A stretch of DNA of 64,000 nt from Burkholderia sp. Bp8992 (GCF_003853705.1 NZ_QTQI01000017.1:1-64000); one strand, 5' to 3'; shown: positions 1-7,194, counted from the first letter of the stretch. Numbers and translations: made by a program. Notes: generated from the letters alone by a model not told the origin.

Positions 1-100
1 AGCTCGCTTCCATCAAGCGCCCACACTTATCGGCTGTTAATTTTTAAAGAGCATTTCTGCGAGAAACTCCGTGTTTCCCAGCAGCGCTGCGTTTTCAGCA
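1..100 (-). promoter_or_regulatory. rRNA operon leader with boxA antiterminator
   Basis: Read on the minus strand, positions 53-44 give TGCTCTTTAA, the boxA antitermination motif of rRNA operons. It is followed by the conserved leader text ending in the GATAAGTGTGGGCG segment near the left edge. The 16S gene itself must lie left of the window and is transcribed leftwards. The same text can also occur before a 23S gene, but the two strong promoters directly upstream argue for the leader. Confidence 0.85.
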
Positions 101-113
101 GCAGAGAAGCGAG

Positions 114-142
114 ATTATCAACCGTTTTTTGAAACTCGTCAA
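114..142 (-). promoter_or_regulatory. Proximal rRNA operon promoter (P2)
   Basis: The minus strand has -35 TTGACG (142-137), a 17-base spacer and -10 GATAAT (119-114). An AT-rich run of T/A tracts lies just upstream, as in an UP element. Transcription would enter the boxA leader at 100-1. Confidence 0.85.
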
Positions 143-277
143 CAACTTTTTTAACTACTTCGTTGCGACGACTGCGGTTTAATTTCGTGTGCACTGGAAT
201 CGATAAAACCGACTTCAACAGCACCGCTTCCCTCTTCTTCCCCCGCGCTGCGTTTCCGTTAGCGCGAAAGAGGCGTG

Positions 278-306
278 ATTCTATGCATCCGCCCCGGTCT
301 CCGCAA
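278..306 (-). promoter_or_regulatory. Distal rRNA operon promoter (P1)
   Basis: The minus strand has -35 TTGCGG (306-301), a 17-base spacer and -10 TAGAAT (283-278). AT-rich sequence lies upstream at about 307-340. Together with the promoter at 114-142 it forms a tandem pair facing the leader; which one dominates cannot be judged from sequence. Confidence 0.65.
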
Positions 307-445
307 CCCCTTTTGTGAAATATTTTTGACATGCTATGGCGGGGGCCGCCGAGCACTTCCCAGTGCTCATATATAGGCGACACGGCAGGCGCAGCCTCGG
401 TCGCCCGTGAACAGCCCCGCCGCATCGAACGCAACCTTCCGTCGA

Positions 446-979
446 TTACCGCCCCACCATCGCCCTCACCACGCCGTCCCGCCGAATCAGCCCGTGATAC
501 AGCGCCGCCGCAAAGTGCGCGAGGAACGTCAGGAAGAACAGATAAGCCAGCACGCGATGCGCGACCCTGAGCCAGGCGAACGTCACCGGATCAGCCGAAA
601 CGATCGCCGGCAGCTGCACGCCACCGCCCAGCGTCACCGGATACCCGCCGGCTGACAGCATCGCCCAGCCGATCAGCGGCATCGCAACCATCAGCGCGTA
701 CAGCACCAGATGCGAGCCATGCGCGGCAACCCGCTGCCACCACGGCAGATCCTCGGGCAATGCCGGCGGCTTCGACAGCACCCGCACCACGATCCGCACG
801 CACACCAGCACCAGCACGGCCACGCCCAGCGGCTTGTGAATCGCCACCAGGATCTCGTGCCGCCCGGAAACGGACGCCACCATCCCCACCCCGATGAACA
901 GCATCGCGAGGATCATCGCGGCCATCACCCAGTGCAGCACCCGCGCCGGCAAACTGAACGTCGTCGAAGCCTTCATCAT
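446..979 (-). CDS. Cytochrome b561 (di-heme inner-membrane electron carrier)
   Basis: This 177-residue protein has four predicted membrane helices and is the length of CybB-type cytochrome b561. Candidate heme ligands are His16, His48, His141 and His155, in the usual helix pattern. In this family the protein passes electrons from the quinone pool across the membrane. The start ATG-ATG at 979 overlaps the stop of the catalase-like gene upstream and follows a GGGGAGGG Shine-Dalgarno, so the two genes are translationally coupled. It probably supplies electrons to, or acts beside, the exported peroxidase; that link is inferred from the operon. Confidence 0.9.
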   Translation of the reverse strand: MMKASTTFSLPARVLHWVMAAMILAMLFIGVGMVASVSGRHEILVAIHKPLGVAVLVLVCVRIVVRVLSKPPALPEDLPWWQRVAAHGSHLVLYALMVAMPLIGWAMLSAGGYPVTLGGGVQLPAIVSADPVTFAWLRVAHRVLAYLFFLTFLAHFAAALYHGLIRRDGVVRAMVGR

Positions 980-2064
980 CGTCCCTCCCCACTCACTCGC
1001 GCCACGCCGGCCACCCCGGCCTCTTCACTCGTGCGCCGCAAATACGAATCCGCATACGCGGCCGACCGCGCCGCCAGCAACGGATCGCCCGACACCTGAA
1101 TCCCCTGCGGCAGCACCGTCGGGTCGTAGTTCACGTCGCGGCACGGCCCGCTGTCCTGCGCCTCCACGCGGTCGAGCACGAGCGTGCCCGCGTCGATCGT
1201 CGTCCGCTGCGCGGGCCAGACCTTCGTCGCGTCGTCCACCGGATCGCCAGGCTCCGCCAGCGTGACCAGCAGCTTCCACTTCTGCGCCCCGGCCGCGATG
1301 CGCTGCGTCACGTCCTGCTGCAGCACGTTCGGATCCCCGGCCGTCGCGACATCGCCGGCGCCGGCCGTCTGCTCCGGCACGACGCGCCACCGCACGGCCT
1401 GGCGCTTGCCGGCCTCGTCGACGAAGTAGAACGCGTTCAACCCGTAATAGCTTTCGGTGACGTAGCTCGCGCTCGGCTTCGCACCCTTCACCCATTGCAG
1501 GAACGCGCCCGCCTCAGGGTGCGCGCCAAAGAACGCCTTCACCTTCGCAGGATCGGGCTTGCCCGTCTTCGGATCGGGCCGCGTCGCCAGCGTCTGCTGG
1601 TAGAACGCCTGCGGCGTCGCCACCGGAAACACCGGCATCGCGTTCATCCCGGTTCGCCATTGCTGGCCGTCCGGCGCGGTGAGCCTCAGTGCGAGGCTGC
1701 GGATCGGCACGCTGCTGTCCGGCGCATAAGGATTCCCGCCCGGCAACGCGAAGCGCCCGACCACCGGCGTGCGTACCGCCTTGAAGAACGGCGCGACCGA
1801 ATACGCGCTCGCGGCGCCGTTGCCTTCGAAGTAACCGGTCACGCACACGCCCTTCGCATGATTGCGCCGGAAGCCGGGATGGACGCCGCTGTTGGTCTGC
1901 AGCGCGTCGACGAGCCGGTGCGGGGTCAGACGTGCCGGCGCCAGCCAGCCGCCCGCATAACCAAACGCGACGGCCATGCCGGCCACCGCGCCGCCGATCA
2001 CGGCCCAGCGCCACCACCCGCGCCCAGGCTCGCGCTGCGGCGAAGAAGAAGAAGGTTGCTTCAT
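976..2064 (-). CDS. Catalase-family (SrpA-like) heme peroxidase, membrane-anchored
   Basis: The 362-residue product resembles the small catalase-fold peroxidases such as SrpA. An N-terminal hydrophobic segment at about residues 18-42 would act as a signal or anchor, placing the enzyme in the periplasm. A distal-type His lies in the RRNHAKG motif (about His69). An R-x3-Y heme-ligand motif lies near the C terminus (about Arg333 and Tyr337). I chose the ATG at 2064 because GGGAGC precedes it at good spacing; an ATG six codons upstream has no ribosome site. It is first in an operon with cytochrome b561 and faces the ECF sigma gene. Its promoter carries the same ECF motif as the sigma gene, so it is probably a target of that sigma factor. 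Confidence 0.88.
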   Translation of the reverse strand: MKQPSSSSPQREPGRGWWRWAVIGGAVAGMAVAFGYAGGWLAPARLTPHRLVDALQTNSGVHPGFRRNHAKGVCVTGYFEGNGAASAYSVAPFFKAVRTPVVGRFALPGGNPYAPDSSVPIRSLALRLTAPDGQQWRTGMNAMPVFPVATPQAFYQQTLATRPDPKTGKPDPAKVKAFFGAHPEAGAFLQWVKGAKPSASYVTESYYGLNAFYFVDEAGKRQAVRWRVVPEQTAGAGDVATAGDPNVLQQDVTQRIAAGAQKWKLLVTLAEPGDPVDDATKVWPAQRTTIDAGTLVLDRVEAQDSGPCRDVNYDPTVLPQGIQVSGDPLLAARSAAYADSYLRRTSEEAGVAGVARVSGEGR

Positions 2065-2101
2065 GAATGCGCTCCCGATCATCAGATCATTGTCGAACGC
2101 G

Positions 2102-2131
2102 CGTAGGACGCCGCCCGCGTCGCTTTATTCC
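2102..2131 (-). promoter_or_regulatory. ECF-type promoter for the peroxidase / cytochrome b561 operon
   Basis: The minus strand reads GGAATAA (2131-2125), 14 bases, then CGTCCTACG (2110-2102). The same two blocks at the same spacing occur on the plus strand at 2158-2187, in front of the sigma factor. GGAATAA is a typical ECF -35 element. The identical pair is direct evidence for a shared regulator. Confidence 0.85.
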
Positions 2132-2157
2132 ACAGAAAATTTTTTCGTATGCTGGAG

Positions 2158-2187
2158 GGAATAATCGATGCCGTCCGGCGTCCTACG
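2158..2187 (+). promoter_or_regulatory. ECF-type promoter of the sigma / anti-sigma operon (autoregulatory)
   Basis: The plus strand reads GGAATAA (2158-2164), 14 bases, then CGTCCTACG (2179-2187). This mirrors the promoter at 2102-2131, with 26 bases between the two -35 blocks. The sigma ATG follows 36 bases after the -10 block, so the untranslated leader would be short. Confidence 0.85.
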
Positions 2188-2222
2188 CGGCATCCACGAC
2201 CCTTTCGGCAACCGGCCCGGCC

Positions 2223-2744
2223 ATGCCCTCCACCGCCCTCGACGACGACGCATTGCGCGAACTCATCCCCAGGCTGCGACGCTTCGCGCTCTGGCTGGCG
2301 CGCGACGTCCACGCGGCCGACGATCTCGTCCAGTCGACGCTCGAGCGCGCACTGTCGCGCTGGACGAGCCGTCGCGACGACGCGTCGCTGCGCAGCTGGC
2401 TCTTCACGATCCTGTACCGGCAGTTTCTCGACGGGAAACGCAGCGCGAAGCGCTATTCGTGGCTGCTCGGCCGCATTCGTGACGACGACGAAGCGCACTG
2501 GCCGTCCGCCGAACGCGAATTCACGGCGCGCGCGACGCTCGAAGCGTTCGGCCGGCTCTCGGACGAGCAGCGCAGCCTGCTGCTGCTCGTCGCGGTCGAG
2601 GGCTTCACCTATCAGGAAGTCGCCGACCTGCTCGAAGTGCCGATCGGCACCGTGATGTCGCGACTCTCCCGCGCGCGCCAGGCGCTGCGCCAGCTCAGTG
2701 ATGGCGAGCTTCCCGCTCCTTCTTTGCGATTGATGAAGAAATGA
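2223..2744 (+). CDS. ECF (extracytoplasmic function) RNA polymerase sigma factor
   Basis: This 173-residue protein has the two-domain ECF layout. Region 2 spans about residues 11-75, with the conserved AADDLVQ segment. Region 4 spans about 107-160, with a helix-turn-helix around YQEVADLLEVPIGTVMSRL. No region 1.1 or 3 is present. The ATG at 2223 is the only start that gives a normal ECF N terminus; the open frame upstream crosses the promoter. The stop overlaps the anti-sigma start (ATGA), so the pair is coupled. The matching promoters on both sides suggest it transcribes its own operon and the divergent peroxidase operon. A stress or oxidant signal is likely, by analogy with its target, but is not shown. 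Confidence 0.92.
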   Translation: MPSTALDDDALRELIPRLRRFALWLARDVHAADDLVQSTLERALSRWTSRRDDASLRSWLFTILYRQFLDGKRSAKRYSWLLGRIRDDDEAHWPSAEREFTARATLEAFGRLSDEQRSLLLLVAVEGFTYQEVADLLEVPIGTVMSRLSRARQALRQLSDGELPAPSLRLMKK

Positions 2745-3499
2745 ACACGCCTCCGAACGAACATGACCTTCAGGCCTATGTCGACGGCCAGCTCGACGAC
2801 GATGCGCGTGCCGCGGTCGATCGCTATCTCGCGCTGCATCCGGCGCGCGCGGAACAGGTGAAGCAATGGCAGCAGGACGCGCAGCGGTTGCGGGCAGCGC
2901 TGGAGAGCGTGCGGATGCCGGCCGATAACCCCGCGCTCGATCCGGCGGCGATTCGCGGCCGGCGGGCGGAGCGCTCGCGGATGCGGTTCGCGATGGCGGC
3001 CTCGTTCGTGTTCTGCGTCGGGTTGGGGACGTTCGGCGGATGGCAGGCGCGCGGGTGGAACGCGGCGCCGCCGATCGCGCCGATGAGCGATGCGGTCAAG
3101 GCTTACCAGATGATGGTGGTCGATCGGACGGCCAAGGTCGATTACCGGCCGACCGGTGCGGGCGATTTGCAGGGATGGCTCACCAAAGGCGTCGGCGCAT
3201 CGGCGAAGCTGCCGGATTTGAGCGCGGCGGGGTTCAGGCCGGTCGGTGGGCGGTTGTTCACAACCGACAGCGGCGCTACTGCTGCGATGGTGCTCTATGA
3301 GGATGATGCGGGGCGAACGCTGAGCTTCTATCTCCGGCCGGCGGAATCGAAACATCGGCTGCTGCCGAACGGGCAACGCGTGGATGGCGCGTTGCTCGCG
3401 CGGTATGGATCGGTGAACGGGCTCAATTATGCGGTGGTCGGGCCGGCGGGGAGTCTTGGGGAAAAGGCGGTCGTGCAGGCGCTCGATCAGCAGACTTGA
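2741..3499 (+). CDS. Transmembrane anti-sigma factor for the adjacent ECF sigma
   Basis: The product is 252 residues. A short cytoplasmic N-terminal domain (about 1-78) begins with the HDLQAYVDGQLD helix typical of anti-sigma domains. One membrane helix follows at about 82-104, then a periplasmic C-terminal domain of about 145 residues. The zinc-binding HxxxCxxC motif of ZAS anti-sigma factors is absent. The start overlaps the sigma stop by four bases. In this arrangement the protein holds the sigma factor at the membrane and releases it on a periplasmic signal. The signal is unknown. Confidence 0.85.
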   Translation: MNTPPNEHDLQAYVDGQLDDDARAAVDRYLALHPARAEQVKQWQQDAQRLRAALESVRMPADNPALDPAAIRGRRAERSRMRFAMAASFVFCVGLGTFGGWQARGWNAAPPIAPMSDAVKAYQMMVVDRTAKVDYRPTGAGDLQGWLTKGVGASAKLPDLSAAGFRPVGGRLFTTDSGATAAMVLYEDDAGRTLSFYLRPAESKHRLLPNGQRVDGALLARYGSVNGLNYAVVGPAGSLGEKAVVQALDQQT

Positions 3500-3584
3500 G
3501 TGATACGATGCGCGCCCGGCTGGAGGTCGGTGGTGGCCGGCAGGGCCTTATGCGGTATGACTCGGCGGACTTGAGTACGCTTGC

Positions 3585-4285
3585 GCTCATCGGTCGATTG
3601 CACAGCGTTCCGACTGACTTTGCCGGCTGGTTTTCCACATCGGTGGAGCGTGTTCGGTACCCTCACCTTTAGAATCACAGGGTTTCGAGTCGCTGCGGAG
3701 CAGGATGTCCACATCGATCATAGTGGTGCTGCATACGGACATCGGTCGGTTCGATCACCTTGGGTCGGCACAGCGTTTCGGGTTGTTTCGGCGCGCGATA
3801 TCCACACCCCCGTGAGATAACGCGAACATCCGCACCGAATTCGCTTACCCTCACCCGTTGACTGCACAGGATTTCGAGTGTCTTGGCTTCTCGATATCCA
3901 CAAGGCATTCAATCACGGCGGATCGCGCGAGCACTCTCCATATCACCCGCTCTATTTCGGCAAAGCCTTGTCAGAAAAGGCGTTCTGGCCGATTCGCGTA
4001 GCCGAATGCAAGGCGCTCACCGGTTCGATGCACAGCAATTCGACTGGTCGGGTGTGTGAGTTGTCCACATACGGGCCGCCGACAAGCGTACGAGACACGA
4101 CGCACATTCCGCATGCGTCCACGTCGTCGAGTCAGCCGTCTCCATCCAGTTGTGCGCTCGCGCATTCGGTTCGGCTCTTCACGGTCAGAATTCATCGGAA
4201 TCCACGCCTGGCCTGCGATCCGGCTGCGCGCTCACCTTCTGCCTTCACAGCGTTTCGCATCGTTTTGTGCCTTGGTTATCCACAT
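3585..4285 (+). repeat. Six-copy degenerate repeat array with DnaA-box-like cores
   Basis: No gene is credible between 3500 and 4317. Instead six units of about 55 bases can be aligned: 3585-3640, 3662-3714, 3753-3807, 3850-3903, 4015-4070 and 4231-4285. Each runs (G/C/A)-TCA(C/T)(C)-about 10 bases-CACAG-NN-TTTCG (slightly varied)-about 20 bases-TNTCCACA. The distance from CACAG to the last block is 29 or 30 bases in every copy. The last block is close to the DnaA box TTATCCACA; copy 6 matches it exactly. Spacing between units grows from about 20 to 160 bases. The spacers are unrelated in sequence as far as I can see. Confidence 0.75.
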
Positions 4286-4317
4286 GCGAAGGCCGATCAC
4301 CTCCACCGTCTCCGAAG

Positions 4318-4683
4318 TCACTTGGTCAAATAAGTCCCTAGAATCTCGCCCGTCTCCGGCGAAACTACGTAATGGATCGACTTCCCGAGCCGGTTTGCGT
4401 TGCCGAGCCCCCGCATGCCGGGAATCAGTTTCGCCATGAACGTAATCCCGATGACGTGATCCTCCGGCTTGGGATCGGCCCTCGCGGCACCTTTGTCCTC
4501 GATGTAGATCTCGAAGTTGCGCAGGTCCTGTCCGGTCTTCGCAAAGTCTTCATAGGCGGCCTTCAGGCCGAGCAGCGTCGCGGTATTGAGCTGGACGGAA
4601 CAGCGATGGACCCTGCCAAAATTCAATTTGATCATCGTGCTCTTGAAAATATCGGCCCCAGATCCGGCGAACGTACCGGTCAA
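4318..4683 (-). CDS. Hypothetical small protein, paralogue of the exported protein at 5402-5767; signal peptide apparently lost
   Basis: The frame encodes 121 residues from a TTG start. Its C-terminal half matches the protein at 5402-5767 closely: both share LNTAT, KLIPGM, LGNANRLGKSI and a SPE-GEIL ending. The paralogue begins with a signal peptide, but here the frame upstream of the TTG has no ATG before a stop. An ATG lies upstream in another frame, so a frameshift may have cut off the N terminus. The true start is therefore uncertain. No known family is recognised. The fold looks like one helix followed by a beta sheet, which is inference only. Confidence 0.5.
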   Translation of the reverse strand: MTGTFAGSGADIFKSTMIKLNFGRVHRCSVQLNTATLLGLKAAYEDFAKTGQDLRNFEIYIEDKGAARADPKPEDHVIGITFMAKLIPGMRGLGNANRLGKSIHYVVSPETGEILGTYLTK

Positions 4684-4753
4684 AGAGCGCGCAGGTGCTT
4701 GGTTGTTGCTGGGTATCTGCGCCGCGCGAGCACATGTCGCGCGCTGGCATCAC

Positions 4754-5077
4754 TTATCCCGTCTCGGACAGCGCCCTAAATTCACGAAGGCAAGCACTGC
4801 AGGTCGTTGTCAATAAACCGATCGCCGCCTCCATCGATTCGTCGTCGCTGAAGCGATAAACATCACCAGCCTCGTACGTCCCGCCCAAATCGACGATATT
4901 CCCTCTCTCCGATTCGAGCATGAAACCTGGATATTCGATCTCGTCGCGAACAAGCGTCAAAGGCACGACGCCACCATCGCCCCTCCAGTTCTGACGATCA
5001 TTGATGAGATGGCGCACGGCTTGCGTAACAAGCTCGCCGCCGCAGTATCCGTGATACGAGCAATGCACTAACGGCAT
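4754..5077 (-). CDS. Hypothetical small protein with two Cys pairs
   Basis: The gene encodes 107 residues. I chose the ATG at 5077 because CGGAGG stands five bases before it; the open frame continues to 5368 but looks non-coding there. Cysteines lie at 6 and 12 (C-x5-C) and at 93 and 96 (C-x2-C), which could form a metal site or disulfides. No family is recognised. It lies between the two paralogous small proteins and shares their strand. The gap to the gene at 4318-4683 is about 70 bases, so co-transcription is plausible. Confidence 0.6.
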   Translation of the reverse strand: MPLVHCSYHGYCGGELVTQAVRHLINDRQNWRGDGGVVPLTLVRDEIEYPGFMLESERGNIVDLGGTYEAGDVYRFSDDESMEAAIGLLTTTCSACLREFRALSETG

Positions 5078-5401
5078 GAAGCCTCCGTTGTTCTCACACC
5101 GGGTCTCGCGAATACAACTCGTATCGATGGCGAAGAAAAGCCATGTCGAACCACGCCCGCCCCTCTTTGTGCTACTGGCCGACCTTCGCTCAACTCGACT
5201 CGCGACCAGAACGCCGCAGGCGATCGTCGATTCGACAGGCAAGCTGATGACCGGGTGCGCTTCCGGCTGCTTCTGCAGCGGAAGCCCACTTGCTGGCCTC
5301 GTTCGGCTCTGCCGCCTGCGCATCCTCCAACGCGGCAGCGAGAAACGCACTCCGCTGGTTCCCGCCACTCGTCGGCCGCATAAAGCCGATTGCGTGATCG
5401 A
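5078..5401. other. Intergenic stretch, no supported gene
   Basis: Open frames exist on both strands but none has a ribosome site or a protein-like composition that I trust. One minus-strand frame (5381-5190) has an alanine-rich stretch and might be a remnant of a deleted gene. I see no promoter or terminator that I would call. Confidence 0.5.
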
Positions 5402-5767
5402 CTACCTCGCCAGATAGATCGCAAGGATCTCTCCGTTCTCTGGCGAGATGACGTAGTTGATCGATTTCCCGAGCCGGTTTGCGTTGCCGAGGCCCTTCAT
5501 TCCCGGGATGAGCTTTGCGGTAAACGATACGCCAATGACGTCCTTTCCATCGACACCTTCGCCGTTGGATGCCTTTCGTTCGTAGATGGACACTTCGAAA
5601 TTATTGATGTCCTGCTCGCTCTTTTCGAAGTCGGCATAGGCCGAGCGCAGCCCGATGGTTGTTGCAGTATTGAGGGTGACGTGATCGTTGTCCGCATCAC
5701 CAAAAATTGTTTTACTCATGGCAAGTACTGGAATCGTCAATAGAAGAAGCGGGGCGATATGCTTCAT
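5402..5767 (-). CDS. Hypothetical small exported protein, paralogue of 4318-4683
   Basis: The product is 121 residues from the ATG at 5767; a GTG three codons upstream is an alternative with GGGA before it. A signal peptide is clear: Lys at position 2, a Leu/Ile-rich core and a likely cleavage near residues 17-19. The mature part of about 100 residues has helix- and strand-like stretches, ending in KLIPGM, LGNANRLGKSI and a SPE-GEIL tail shared with the gene at 4318-4683. It is probably periplasmic. No family is recognised. Duplicated small exported proteins among unrelated small genes are common in immunity-gene clusters, but no toxin gene is present here, so that role is only a guess. Confidence 0.65.
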   Translation of the reverse strand: MKHIAPLLLLTIPVLAMSKTIFGDADNDHVTLNTATTIGLRSAYADFEKSEQDINNFEVSIYERKASNGEGVDGKDVIGVSFTAKLIPGMKGLGNANRLGKSINYVISPENGEILAIYLAR

Positions 5768-5842
5768 CGATGGCACATGATCGGTCCCATTACCAGTTCC
5801 GGTTGCGGGCGGTACCCGTGTCGCTCGCCGTCATCGATTGAT

Positions 5843-6181
5843 TCAGTCATGCCGTTCGATGACGTATTGTGCCGGCCCGCTCCATGCAACCGAACGGTAC
5901 GCGCCTCGAACGACACCGATCTCCCGGTAATACTCGACGAGTGCCTGCGGACTCCAGTCGCGGCCCGCGGAAAACAACGCATCGAGATCGATGAGCGCGG
6001 CTACGAGCGCCTGCCGGTCGTTGTCGTCTGCGATAGCACGTTCCCAACGATCGGAATGCCGAGCGAAACCCAACCGGATCAGTCCATCGGCCACAGCCAC
6101 CACGTCCGTGACGACAACCGCAACGTGGCCGGCAATCTCCGTCACCAGCAACTCATCAACGGGTGCGTTCATCGATCGCAT
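5843..6181 (-). CDS. Hypothetical small acidic protein
   Basis: The frame encodes 112 residues from the ATG at 6181, with a GCGGAAG site about ten bases upstream; an ATG three codons later is possible. The protein is mostly helical and rich in Val, Ala and Asp, with a YYREIGVVRGAYRSV stretch near the end. No signal peptide or membrane segment is visible. It starts 22 bases after the gene at 6204-6464, so the two are probably one transcript. I do not recognise a family. Confidence 0.55.
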   Translation of the reverse strand: MRSMNAPVDELLVTEIAGHVAVVVTDVVAVADGLIRLGFARHSDRWERAIADDNDRQALVAALIDLDALFSAGRDWSPQALVEYYREIGVVRGAYRSVAWSGPAQYVIERHD

Positions 6182-6203
6182 CGTCCAGTGTCTTCCGCTG
6201 TGA

Positions 6204-6464
6204 TCACCCTGCCTCCTTCGCGAGCCATCTAACGATTTCCGCGATGTCTTCGTCGGAGAGTTTCCCGACACGCTCGACACACACGCCGTAGTCGAGATCG
6301 AACTTCACGTTGAATCGCTCGCCCTTGTAGCGGCAACACAGGACCTCGGCTTCCGGTATCGACACGCGCTGCTCGAACACGATGTCGCCTGGATCTTGCT
6401 GCATCCGATGTACGACTGTGTCGATATCGAGCGCGTCGAGCCGGGTCAACGAAGAATCGGTCAT
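6204..6464 (-). CDS. Hypothetical small protein
   Basis: The product is 86 residues from the ATG at 6464. The frame stays open 23 codons further, but that part reads as intergenic. The sequence suggests a compact alpha/beta cytoplasmic protein: an amphipathic helix, several beta strands (VLCCRYKGERFNVKFD) and a final helix DEDIAEIVRWLAKE. No strong Shine-Dalgarno is visible, so the start is uncertain. It is the first gene of the small leftward block that ends at 4318. No family is recognised. Confidence 0.55.
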   Translation of the reverse strand: MTDSSLTRLDALDIDTVVHRMQQDPGDIVFEQRVSIPEAEVLCCRYKGERFNVKFDLDYGVCVERVGKLSDEDIAEIVRWLAKEAG

Positions 6465-6631
6465 GTGCCGTGAGCCCGTTCGCAGGGCCTTTGCATCCTG
6501 GATGCCCGCGATTCTACAGACATGACGGCTCACCTATCCCCCAAGCGCTTCACAGCCTCCTGATTCGTTCCTCTGCTCGCCGCACGCAGTGCATATCCCG
6601 GGCGGATCACAGTCGACGGACTGTGCTTATC

Positions 6632-6713
6632 CAAAGGTGTTAACAGGGTTCGTATATATACGTAGTGATAGTTAACAAGCGCTGTGCCCCACAGTGGATA
6701 ACCTCCGTAACGC
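6632..6713 (+). repeat. Conserved intergenic element, copy A
   Basis: The core is TATATATACGTAGT (6653-6666), 4 bases, GTTAACAA (6671-6678), 15 bases, GTGGATAAC (6694-6702). The same three blocks with the same spacers (4 and 15) occur inverted at 54731-54780. Similarity extends to an AAAGGT block on the left and to TACGC/AACGC on the right. The GTGGATAA block resembles a DnaA box. More such boxes lie nearby: TTATCCAAA at 6627 and TGTGGATAA at 6877-6885. The whole gap 6465-7010 holds no gene that I can support. Confidence 0.8.
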
Positions 6714-7010
6714 ACTGAATTTTCAGCGCGAAGCGGGATGCATAACCATGGGTGTGGCACGTGAACAGTGCCGCGCAGCACAGAACAACTTTTCGTCGAT
6801 TCGCAGCGTCGCCGACATATCCTCAATCGTTCCACTGTGAATCCAGAGGCTTGCAGGACGGTTATCCAGAGGGGAATGTGGATAACACCACAGCGCATCG
6901 ACGCGTTTTGCTGTGATGCGAACAGGTGAAGCCAACGCTCCCGGCATCGCCACGCACCATCGATCGTCAGCATCCACACGCGTCGATTCAAAAAATTTTC
7001 ACGAAGGGGC

Positions 7011-7039
7011 TTGTGCTCCTCCAAAACCCTCTCTATAAT
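7011..7039 (+). promoter_or_regulatory. Promoter of tRNA-Val
   Basis: The -35 is TTGTGC (7011-7016), then a 17-base spacer and a perfect -10 TATAAT (7034-7039). The mature tRNA begins 12 bases after the -10. Confidence 0.85.
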
Positions 7040-7051
7040 TCGCGGCTTCTT

Positions 7052-7128
7052 AGGCTCGTAGCTCAGTTGGTTAGAGCACCACCTTGACATGGTGGGGGTC
7101 GTTGGTTCGAATCCAATCGAGCCTACCA
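7052..7128 (+). tRNA. tRNA-Val, anticodon GAC
   Basis: The 77-base gene folds as a standard cloverleaf. The acceptor stem pairs AGGCTCG (7052-7058) with CGAGCCT before the encoded ACCA end (7125-7128). The anticodon stem is CCACC/GGTGG around loop TTGACAT, giving anticodon GAC, which reads GUC valine codons. The T-arm contains GGTTCGAATCC. No integrase or duplicated 3' end is visible nearby, so there is no sign that this tRNA is used as an attachment site here. Confidence 0.97.
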
Positions 7129-7194
7129 ACGAACAAAATGAAGGGGTCTGGCAGCACAACTTGCCTACAGGCAATGCGGCTCGCCAACATACAA

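Noticed and set aside
3585-4285. CRISPR array
   Set aside because: The repeats are degenerate and bipartite, unit spacing is irregular, and no cas genes are present.
3581-4333. Several 60-150 codon frames within the repeat array
   Set aside because: They run across the repeat units, have no ribosome sites and change frame between units.
5078-5368. 97-residue N-terminal extension of the Cys-pair protein
   Set aside because: The start at 5077 has an ideal ribosome site, and the upstream frame has a chaotic Arg/Ser-rich composition.
6600-6900. Chromosome origin oriC
   Set aside because: DnaA-like boxes are present but there is no dnaA, rpmH, gidA or parAB nearby, and three other gaps have similar boxes, so a direct oriC call is not supported.
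7052-7128. Attachment site of a genomic island at tRNA-Val
   Set aside because: No duplicated tRNA 3' end, integrase or excisionase was found by eye within the window.
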